A stretch of 64,000 nucleotides of DNA from Methanolobus bombayensis. GTDB lineage: Archaea > Halobacteriota > Methanosarcinia > Methanosarcinales > Methanosarcinaceae. Under the pieces are notes generated by a model. The model worked only from the letters and a program-made list of their open reading frames with translations, was not told the DNA's origin and did no database searches. Of this stretch, positions 19,271 through 26,546 are shown in pieces (position 1 is the stretch's first letter; each line of letters begins with the position of its first letter). The position numbers and the translations under genes are program-made. The stretch is from contig NZ_JAGGKD010000004.1 in assembly GCF_017873415.1 (NCBI RefSeq), positions 186,001-250,000 on the forward strand, written 5' to 3'.

Positions 19271-19359
19271 ACTACAGATATCCTATACATCTATAGAGAT
19301 AAACTTTATAGCCAAATTCCTGTTCAATAGTGCTATCTTCCTTTCGGGTCGTGAAAAAG

Positions 19360-20322
19360 ATGGATACAAGAAAAGTACAGATCACAGGAAAATCCACTTA
19401 TGTTGTCACCCTTCCAAAGAAATGGGCGGTAAGCTCAAAACTGGAAGCAGGTTCGCATATTTCCATTTTCTATCAGGAAGATGGTTCTTTACTACTGAAA
19501 CCCCCAGGAGTTAAAAGTTCAAAGAAAAAGAAAAAGATAAAATTCAATAAGGAACTGGACCATTTAATAAGGGACTTAGTGGGTGTGTATATAATAGGTG
19601 ACCATCAGACAATAGAGATTATCGGGGAGAATATTTCTTCAGAAGCAACCCGGGAGATAAAGGATCTGTGTCATCGTCTTGTGGGTCTGGAAATGGTGGA
19701 AAACGATGAGAAGAAAATAGTTATCAAGAATTTCCTTGATACTGAGGATTTTACGATCAGTAAAGGGCTTAAACGCATGTCTTCACTTGTCTACCTGATG
19801 CTGGATGAGCTTGCAACTGCTTTTGAGGAAAACGACAAAGAATTATGCAAGCATGTGATAACCCGTGATGATGACCTTGACCGTATGTTCCTGCTTGTTT
19901 CCAAACAGCATGTTGAGCGTCTGAACCTCAAAAAGCCTTCAAAACATGATAAACTAAGTCTTGTGGAGTCTTTCTATTACCGGCTTGCAGCTAATGAAAT
20001 AGAACGTGTTGGCGACCACATATCCAAAATAGCATTGCATTTCTCTTATATTTCGCTGCCTCAGGATGTTCTTGAATCGCTTGTTGATCTGTGCAGGGAA
20101 TGCCAGTCTATCTTCATGGACAGCACTGAGGCTCTGCGGGAATCAAATAGCGATCTTGCAAATGATGTGCTTGGAAGGGAAGATCAGTTCAATAAGAAAC
20201 TCATCAGTGCTGCACAGTTGCCAACCGATGAATCCATAGAACTTATAATTGACAGTTTCAGCAGGATAAAGGATTATGCATCAAATATTGCAGAGTCTGC
20301 GATTGATCTATCACAATTATAG
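19360..20322 (+). CDS. AbrB-domain PhoU-family regulator (copy 1)
   Basis: About 320 residues. The first 45 are a SpoVT/AbrB DNA-binding swapped-hairpin (RKVQITGKSTYVVTLPKKW), followed by a Lys-rich linker KSSKKKKKIKF and two PhoU three-helix repeats (about residues 130-225 and 225-320) with ERVGDHISKIA, the classical PhoU metal-site motif. The fusion is typical of archaea and suggests a transcription factor that uses a PhoU fold to sense the phosphate or transporter state. ATG at 19360 is chosen because it gives the same N-terminus as copy 2 at 33099; GTG at 19351 is an alternative. The adjacent kinase and Pst genes support phosphate regulation. Confidence 0.9.
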   Translation: MDTRKVQITGKSTYVVTLPKKWAVSSKLEAGSHISIFYQEDGSLLLKPPGVKSSKKKKKIKFNKELDHLIRDLVGVYIIGDHQTIEIIGENISSEATREIKDLCHRLVGLEMVENDEKKIVIKNFLDTEDFTISKGLKRMSSLVYLMLDELATAFEENDKELCKHVITRDDDLDRMFLLVSKQHVERLNLKKPSKHDKLSLVESFYYRLAANEIERVGDHISKIALHFSYISLPQDVLESLVDLCRECQSIFMDSTEALRESNSDLANDVLGREDQFNKKLISAAQLPTDESIELIIDSFSRIKDYASNIAESAIDLSQL

Positions 20323-20710
20323 GCTCATCCCTCTTTTTCTCTGCGTGGGAGTAATAATTGATTATTCCCTGACATTCTATTTTGCCGGCAGCATTGAAAG
20401 GATACTGGATTATGAGTTCAGCCCGACACTGGTCTTTGCAGTAGAGCATAATATAGTTCTGCCTTATCTTGGTTTGACTGTTATTTTCTATTATTTCATG
20501 GGATATACCATATTGAAATTCCTTGAAGATGAGGAGATCTACCCTATAGGTGTTTTTATAATCCTTCTTATGAGTCTCACGCATGTTCTTGGTGGCCTGT
20601 CATGGTATGTGCTTAATGAGGCATATTCAAATATGATCTTCATGCTTTCCATGACCTCTATAATTATTGCCATATCGGTATTCGGATATGAAATCTTCAA
20701 AAGAGAATAA
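20276..20710 (+). CDS. Small four-helix membrane protein, DUF5658-like
   Basis: About 144 residues with four hydrophobic helices. The first helix carries an Asp followed by Leu-Thr (IIDYSLTFYFAG), and a Glu-His lies between the first and second helices, as in DUF5658 proteins. The frame overlaps the end of the AbrB-PhoU gene by 47 bp, with AAAGGA before its ATG; a later TTG at 20303 would remove half of the overlap. A second protein of the same type lies beside the second AbrB-PhoU gene (34122-34517), so the pairing is recurrent. Function unknown; possibly a membrane partner of the regulator. Confidence 0.7.
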   Translation: MHQILQSLRLIYHNYRLIPLFLCVGVIIDYSLTFYFAGSIERILDYEFSPTLVFAVEHNIVLPYLGLTVIFYYFMGYTILKFLEDEEIYPIGVFIILLMSLTHVLGGLSWYVLNEAYSNMIFMLSMTSIIIAISVFGYEIFKRE

Positions 20711-20855
20711 CCAGGTGATTATTTCATTTTTGTTAATCCTTAATTTAAAAAATCACTTTTAGGTGGAACCTTCTGCTGGAATTATATAGTTTATTTAGCA
20801 CCCAATAGCATAAAGGGTTGTATGTATTTCCTTTGTGCAAGGGATATATGATTAC

Positions 20856-21053
20856 ATGAGTATCCTGCAACTCATGAAGAGAATAGTCAGTTTGCTGGCA
20901 GCGGTGGTACTTTCCCTATATACCTTCTATTCAACATGCTGGTACACAGCCTCCTCTTTTTTTAATATGGCTGTACCCTTTGTTTTCGTGACTTTGTCGG
21001 GATATGCCCTGCTGATCTACGTTCTGTCCGGAAAAGTATCCAAAAAATCATGA
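20856..21053 (+). CDS. Small two-helix membrane protein
   Basis: A 65-residue hydrophobic protein with two membrane helices (about 6-24 and 32-55) and a basic end (SGKVSKKS). AAGGGA lies 11 bases before the ATG. The stop is 16 bp before the start of the large surface-protein gene, so they are likely co-transcribed. I do not recognise a family. An upstream GTG at 20835 would add seven residues. Confidence 0.5.
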   Translation: MSILQLMKRIVSLLAAVVLSLYTFYSTCWYTASSFFNMAVPFVFVTLSGYALLIYVLSGKVSKKS

Positions 21054-21069
21054 TAGCGGAGTGGAGTTT

Positions 21070-23115
21070 GTGAGAAAAACGGAAATAAACATACTCTGTC
21101 TGTTGTGTCTAACGGCATTACTGCTGTTCTCTTCACAACTACCTCTGGCTTCTGCAGGTATGTTATGCCAGTGTAATGACCTTGATACATGTATTGAGTG
21201 GGTGGATGATGGCAGCGTTAGTGTCAAGTGGGGTCAGATCGAGACTGTTGAGATAAATGGTGAGTATTACACATTTCGGGCTGATGACTTTGATGAAGGT
21301 CTAGATGGTGCTGTTATTTCTGTCGAACGGGATGGAGTAGTTAGAAAGGAGTTTCTTTTCCTAACAGGTTCGTATGATCGAAGATGGCTTGAATGGGACA
21401 ATGAGGTCAAAGTAGAAATCGCTGATATTATACTTGATAGCTATAAAACCCCTTCAGCAAAACTTGATCTTTATCATCGTGGACGTCCTGAAATTGAAAT
21501 TGAATTCGAGGCAAGTGAAGAGACTATTCAGGATGTGGAAGTTTCATCTGAGCAATACGCTCCCGGGGAAGAGAAACAGATTGATGTAACAATTGAAAAT
21601 ACCGGCGATGCCTGGATCGAGAATGTTATCCTTAAGATAGATACTGGTGAAATGCGAGTACGTTCAAGGGGTGATTTCGAATACAGGGATGGTATCTTAA
21701 AGGAAAATCTGGGTTGTCTTGCAGTAGATGACAACATTAAGATGAATTTTACAGTTGTGGCGCCTGAGTGGGATGGTGTGACTTCACCTTATGATCTGGA
21801 TTATTACATTAATGCTACTGCCGAAGGTTATGATATAAAAGAAAATAGCTATGGGTTCAATGGCTCTCTGGAACTTGGTTGTACTGAACCTGACATTGAA
21901 GTTGTTATGGAATTAACTACAGATGAGTTCAATATGACTTCGTGGTATGTGAAAACCCTTGAGGTAAACACTTCCACTCATAGTTCAATCGATTATGAGA
22001 TAAGAGATGCGGAAGAATTCACATTCTTAAGGACTCGTATTTTCAATACCGGTCTTTATACCCTGAGTAACATTGATGTCGAGTTTCCTGAAATATCTGA
22101 AGATCTGTTTATAGCTGAAAGCTATGAATCAGGTGATTATTCTACAATGGAAGATAATGGTCAATATTACCTGGGTCAAAAACTTGTAGCTATTAAACCC
22201 GGTGACTATTCATTTGATACAGTAATTGTGAAAACTAATTTCTTTGGTGAGAATCTGTCATGGAAATCAGAAACAGAACGTCTGAAAGTTCATGGTCCTG
22301 ATATTGTTCTTGACAAAAAACTGACAAGATCTGATTCAGATTACATGGTTTCACTTGATATTTCCAATGATGGTGACCGCGCAGCCTGGATAAACCTGAC
22401 TGACACTATTCCTGATGAACTGAACTATGTGGAGGGTAGTTTGGAAAAGAGCCTGGAAGGAAGCGATCTGCCTCTAAGCGAGTGGGATCTTAGTACGACG
22501 GTGGTTGGTGGTACGCAAATTGTCTCTGTTGAAGGGGTACTGCTTCCTCCGGGCTCATCACTTTCCATGGCCTATGAGTTCTCTTCAGATGAATTACCTG
22601 ATCTGCCGGCTGCAGTTTGTGAGTTTAAGTCTATATGGAAGTACGAAGGTGAAGCTCAATCGTCCTATTATGTTGATGGTGCTGAGGTGAAACAGTACTG
22701 GAGTCCTATTGATGATGATTGGGTTGCTGAATCTGATGTAACAGTTAATACTGTTCCTGCAATACCTGTTAATGTTGAGGAAGGATCTGAAGTTGTGGAC
22801 CTTTCTGAAGAAGGTAGTGAAGAAGATCTTAATTCTATTGATGATGAAGGGGATACTTCTGATGTTGCTCTGGCACTAGAGCAAGAACCTTCAACTTCGT
22901 TTTTATCTAAGATACTTTCTCCTGTCAGCAGTATTTTTGAGAAAATTCAGCAATTTGTAGGTGATACATTCGGAAGCACTCTTGATGGTATCTCTTCTGC
23001 TTTTGGCATGGCCGAAAATGCTGCTGTAGATGCCGTAGAGAACTATCTTTATGCAGTTGTAATAGGAATCGCAATTGTTGTTTTCCTTGTAGTCTCGACT
23101 TTGATCTCCAAATAA
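21070..23115 (+). CDS. Large cell-surface protein with CARDB/DUF11-like repeats and C-terminal anchor
   Basis: About 681 residues. A signal peptide (LCLLCLTALLLFSSQLPLAS) opens the protein. The body is beta-rich with N-glycosylation sites and at least three Ig-like segments of the CARDB/DUF11 type (EKQIDVTIENTGDAWIENV; LRTRIFNTGLYTLSNIDVEF; YMVSLDISNDGDRAAWINLT). An acidic linker and a single membrane helix (about residues 655-678) end it. CQCNDLDTCIEW near the start suggests a disulfide. GTG at 21070 has GGAG at a sensible distance. It lies directly upstream of the pilin-type PstS and could be a surface stalk or docking protein for that assembly; this is inference from position. Confidence 0.8.
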   Translation: MRKTEINILCLLCLTALLLFSSQLPLASAGMLCQCNDLDTCIEWVDDGSVSVKWGQIETVEINGEYYTFRADDFDEGLDGAVISVERDGVVRKEFLFLTGSYDRRWLEWDNEVKVEIADIILDSYKTPSAKLDLYHRGRPEIEIEFEASEETIQDVEVSSEQYAPGEEKQIDVTIENTGDAWIENVILKIDTGEMRVRSRGDFEYRDGILKENLGCLAVDDNIKMNFTVVAPEWDGVTSPYDLDYYINATAEGYDIKENSYGFNGSLELGCTEPDIEVVMELTTDEFNMTSWYVKTLEVNTSTHSSIDYEIRDAEEFTFLRTRIFNTGLYTLSNIDVEFPEISEDLFIAESYESGDYSTMEDNGQYYLGQKLVAIKPGDYSFDTVIVKTNFFGENLSWKSETERLKVHGPDIVLDKKLTRSDSDYMVSLDISNDGDRAAWINLTDTIPDELNYVEGSLEKSLEGSDLPLSEWDLSTTVVGGTQIVSVEGVLLPPGSSLSMAYEFSSDELPDLPAAVCEFKSIWKYEGEAQSSYYVDGAEVKQYWSPIDDDWVAESDVTVNTVPAIPVNVEEGSEVVDLSEEGSEEDLNSIDDEGDTSDVALALEQEPSTSFLSKILSPVSSIFEKIQQFVGDTFGSTLDGISSAFGMAENAAVDAVENYLYAVVIGIAIVVFLVVSTLISK

Positions 23116-23471
23116 TTGATTTTGAATCTTTTTCTCTGTAAATATCATTTGAGTTATATGTACAATACTATTATTGTGTATTTATTACCATAATGTGTAC
23201 ATGATATGCAGATGATATGTTCATTTCATAATTAGACATTGTTTATTTATTCTTTCTTATACTAAAATATGTATAAGTTCGCATGTTTTATTTAAGCAAA
23301 AATTCATTGTTGTATATGCACTAGTATATAGAGATATTGTAATTCTATATGGTTTATTGGTCTATATACATGATTTGTATAAGTATTATATATCCACATG
23401 CCAATTAGGTGCCAGAGCGATTAAAACCCGCTCACAAATAGGAACATAAAATAAATTGGTGTACGATAAAT
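23116..23471 (+). promoter_or_regulatory. Long A/T-rich control region of the pilin-PstS gene
   Basis: No coding frame is supported over 356 bp. Several TATA-like stretches occur; the closest good one is GTATTATATATCC (about 23382-23394), which would give a leader of roughly 50-60 bases before the ATG at 23472. Such a long upstream region before a highly codon-biased gene suggests multiple regulator sites, as expected for phosphate starvation control. No specific operator is identified. Confidence 0.5.
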
Positions 23472-24473
23472 ATGTTTAAGAAAATTTTCAACGACGAAGC
23501 TGGTGTTTCACCTATCGTTGCAACCCTCGTTTTAGTAGTGGTCGCAATCGCAGGCGCAGCAGCTGTAGGTACAATTTTAGGATCATTCTCAGGTGACGTT
23601 TCCGAACAGGCAAGTGCAGGCGACGCAGCAGGTTCCGCTTCAATGGAACTTGTAATTGCAGGTAGCTCAACAGTACAGCCAGTATCTGAACTTCTCGCAG
23701 AAGCATACATGGACAAAAACCCAGGTGTCAAGGTAACAGTACAGGGCGGTGGCTCAGGTGCAGGTATCACAGGCGCAAAGATGGGATACGTTGACATCGG
23801 TGCAGCATCCAAGGATGTAGACACAGTAAACGACTACCCTGAACTCCAGAAATTCACAATCGGTGGCAGTGGTGTAGTAGTCATTGTCAACGACAACTCT
23901 GGTGGTCTTACTGGTGCAGTAGTCACAGCTGCAAACCTTTCAGACATATACACAGCTGCTAACGGGGACGGTACAGCAGGTCTTACTGTTACAGGCGGAT
24001 ACTTGACAGAAAGTGCAGCAGCAACAAACTACACAATCTTCGACAGAGCTGACAAGAGCGGTACCGAAGAAACCTTCGCAAAATTCATCACAGGTGGTGC
24101 CGAAAAGTCCATTGACGCAATCGCTTCCGGTGTAGATGGTGGAGAAGGTAACCAGGGTGTACTTGAAAAGGTACAGGACACTCCTGACTCACTCGGATTT
24201 GTAGACTATGGATTTGCAGACGGTGCTTCCGGTGTAACAATCCTCAACCTTGAACATGATGGAACATCATATGATGTCAACGGTGACGGTGACACAATCA
24301 TCCTCGAGACTCTCCAGGGCACTCAGGACTACCCTCTTAAGAGACCTCTCAACTACCTTACCAACGGAAACCCAAGTTCACTGCAGAAATCATTCATTGA
24401 CTTCGCACTGTCCCCAGGTTCCAAGGACATCTACCACGAAACTGGATACTACGCAGCAGTAGAATTCATGTAA
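23472..24473 (+). CDS. PstS-type phosphate-binding protein with type IV pilin N-terminus
   Basis: A 333-residue fusion of an archaeal pilin signal and a phosphate-binding domain. Residues 1-11 (MFKKIFNDEAG) are a class III signal; cleavage before VSPIVATLVL would expose the pilin helix (about 12-37) seen in the archaeal pilin N-terminal family. A short Ser/Ala/Asp linker leads to the PstS fold from residue 57: IAGSSTVQPVSELLAEAY, QGGGSGAGITGA, DKSGTEETFAKF and DGGEGNQGV are the phosphate-contact loops. Codons are strongly biased (GCA, GGT, AAC, GTA), unlike pstC and pstA, so expression is probably very high. A terminator after it and permease genes pstC and pstA behind it fit a binding protein made in excess. 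Confidence 0.9.
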   Translation: MFKKIFNDEAGVSPIVATLVLVVVAIAGAAAVGTILGSFSGDVSEQASAGDAAGSASMELVIAGSSTVQPVSELLAEAYMDKNPGVKVTVQGGGSGAGITGAKMGYVDIGAASKDVDTVNDYPELQKFTIGGSGVVVIVNDNSGGLTGAVVTAANLSDIYTAANGDGTAGLTVTGGYLTESAAATNYTIFDRADKSGTEETFAKFITGGAEKSIDAIASGVDGGEGNQGVLEKVQDTPDSLGFVDYGFADGASGVTILNLEHDGTSYDVNGDGDTIILETLQGTQDYPLKRPLNYLTNGNPSSLQKSFIDFALSPGSKDIYHETGYYAAVEFM

Positions 24474-24487
24474 ATTTCAAACAACTC

Positions 24488-24527
24488 GGTCTGCACCTGA
24501 AATAACAGGTACAGACCTTTTTTTTTT
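24488..24527 (+). terminator. Attenuating terminator between pilin-PstS and pstC
   Basis: GGTCTG and CAGACC pair around a loop that itself can fold (CACCTG / CAGGTA), followed directly by a run of ten T. It probably stops most transcripts after the binding-protein gene, leaving read-through for the permeases. Confidence 0.75.
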
Positions 24528-24553
24528 AAAACGTTTAAGTGATGGAATAGAAG

Positions 24554-25468
24554 ATGACGGATTATAGTAAAATTCAATTGAAGCTTCCGCATTTGTTCTT
24601 TTTTACCTGTGCAAGTGCAACAGCGTTAATAGCTTTGTTCTTTGTGGGATTTTTGGTCTATACTGCCCTTCCTGTCTTTCAAAGTCAGGGAATAATCAAT
24701 TTCATTACTGGCACTGAATGGAATTATAGCAAAGAGGTATATGGCATAGGTACTTTTATCTATGGCACTGCACTGGTAACGATAGTCACTCTTTTTATTG
24801 CAGTTCCACTTAGTTTGTTCACAGCGATCTTTCTTGCAGAATATGCTTCGGAAAATGTAGCAAGAAAAGTTCGACCGATGATAGAATTACTTGTAGGTAT
24901 CCCATCGGTCATATATGGTATATTCGGACTTTACGTACTTGAAAATATATATCAGGATTATGTAAATCATTTTCTCAGTTCCACACTTGGTTTTCTTCCC
25001 CTTTTTGAAAATGTAAATCCAAATACTGGTAGTGGTGTACTGCTTGCTTCCACTGTTCTTTCAATAATGATCCTGCCCACGGTTACCGCAATATCTGAGG
25101 ACTCACTACGATCTGTCTCCCGTCACTATAGAGAAGCATCTTTTGCCATGGGTGCAACACATTGGGAAACCATCCGAAGAGTAGTTCTCCCGGTTGCTTC
25201 AAAAGGCATACTGGCAGCCATCACTCTTGGGACCATGCGCGCTATGGGTGAGACCATGGCAATTGTCATGCTACTGGGCACCAGTCAGAGAATGCCCTCT
25301 TCTTTGCTGGAAACCGGGTATGCAATGACTTCAAAGATATTGACTGATATTGGATTCTATGTTGCCGATGAAGGGCCCCGAAGTGCGCTTTTTGGTATAG
25401 CGGTTGTCCTGTTTGCAATTGAAATGGTATTTGTTGGTATCGCAAGAAGCCTTGGAGGTAGAAAATGA
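24554..25468 (+). CDS. pstC: Phosphate ABC transporter permease PstC
   Basis: A 304-residue permease with six membrane helices. The first extracellular loop contains TGTEWNY, typical of PstC, and the cytoplasmic EAA loop reads YREASFAMGATHWETIRRVVLP (about residues 195-216). GETMAIVMLLG near 235 is also conserved. It overlaps pstA by four bases (ATGA), so translation is coupled. With PstA it should form the inner-membrane channel for the pilin-type PstS. Length and topology match the family. Confidence 0.95.
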   Translation: MTDYSKIQLKLPHLFFFTCASATALIALFFVGFLVYTALPVFQSQGIINFITGTEWNYSKEVYGIGTFIYGTALVTIVTLFIAVPLSLFTAIFLAEYASENVARKVRPMIELLVGIPSVIYGIFGLYVLENIYQDYVNHFLSSTLGFLPLFENVNPNTGSGVLLASTVLSIMILPTVTAISEDSLRSVSRHYREASFAMGATHWETIRRVVLPVASKGILAAITLGTMRAMGETMAIVMLLGTSQRMPSSLLETGYAMTSKILTDIGFYVADEGPRSALFGIAVVLFAIEMVFVGIARSLGGRK

Positions 25469-26400
25469 GCTTCAAGTTAACGGAATGCATGATGTCGAAA
25501 AAAAAATTCAACTCCAGAAATGTGACATGTATGATATTTGAAGGAATATCCTATGTTGCAGCAACAATTACAGTACTTATTCTGATTTTGATAATTGGCA
25601 AAATAGCCATCGAGGCCATTCCAAGCCTGACGCCTTATTTCCTGCTAACTCCTGAATCAAAAACAAAGGGTTTTGGTGGCGGTATCGCAAATGCTGTTGT
25701 GGGAACTTTTTTAATTGCAACAATTTCGACAATGCTTGCTACACCTTTTGCTGTGGGCACTGCGATATACCTGAAAAAATATTCAAAAGATGGGTTTTTG
25801 GTAAGATCTTTCAGTTTTATGATAGATGTATTGGCAGGCACTCCTTCGATAGTTCTGGGTATTTTCGGACTTATGTTCCTCGTATTTTACACCGGTTTTT
25901 TTACAGGTGGTTTTTCCCTTATGACTGGTTCTATTGCTTTATCTATTTTAATACTACCAGTTATAGAGCGAGCTGCAGAAGAAGCATTGGATACAGTTCC
26001 TAGTGATATTGAAGAGGCAAGCTACGCACTTGGAGCTAATAAATGGGAAACAATAAGCAAAGTAACAATACCTTATGCACTATCCGGTATTATTACGGGC
26101 ATTATTCTCAGTGCGGGCAGAGCAGCAGGTGAATCCGCTGTCGTTATACTTACTGCAGGATATAGTCAGTTCTTACCAGAGTTTAAAGTTGCTTCAAGTG
26201 AAAAATTAGTATTTGGCATAAAAGTCTATCCTTTCCAGGATTTAGTAGGGACATTGCCTATAAACATATACCATGCTTATCAATTCCCTAATCTGGTTTC
26301 TCCATCCGAAGGTTTTGCTGCAGCTTTTGTGCTTATTGTAATTGTCATGGTAATAAATGTTGTTACAAGACTGATTGTTTGGAGGCACAGAATTGGTTAA
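25465..26400 (+). CDS. pstA: Phosphate ABC transporter permease PstA
   Basis: A 311-residue permease with six membrane helices and the EAA loop IEEASYALGANKWETISKV (about residues 190-208), followed by GRAAGESAVVILTAG. FGGGIANAVVGTFLIA before it is a PstA hallmark. Translation is coupled to pstC. The ATPase gene pstB, normally next, is absent: a terminator at 26458 follows and the next gene encodes a pilus-type ATPase. PstB must be elsewhere in the genome, or the permease is energised in another way. Confidence 0.94.
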   Translation: MSFKLTECMMSKKKFNSRNVTCMIFEGISYVAATITVLILILIIGKIAIEAIPSLTPYFLLTPESKTKGFGGGIANAVVGTFLIATISTMLATPFAVGTAIYLKKYSKDGFLVRSFSFMIDVLAGTPSIVLGIFGLMFLVFYTGFFTGGFSLMTGSIALSILILPVIERAAEEALDTVPSDIEEASYALGANKWETISKVTIPYALSGIITGIILSAGRAAGESAVVILTAGYSQFLPEFKVASSEKLVFGIKVYPFQDLVGTLPINIYHAYQFPNLVSPSEGFAAAFVLIVIVMVINVVTRLIVWRHRIG

Positions 26401-26457
26401 ACTTCCAGGTTGTAGTCTGAACCGATAATTAACATAAATCTGAAACTACATAAGGAG

Positions 26458-26491
26458 GGAGTTCGCTGTTAGTGAACTCCATTTTTTTATT
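26458..26491 (+). terminator. Terminator closing the pstCA unit
   Basis: A 7-bp stem GGAGTTC / GAACTCC with a 9-base loop, followed by ATTTTTTTATT, starts 58 bp after the pstA stop. It separates the Pst genes from the pilus-type assembly genes. Confidence 0.75.
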
Positions 26492-26546
26492 GTACTTCCA
26501 CAAATAAAAACCAAAAACCTTACTCACATAGCCGGTGTGCACATAA

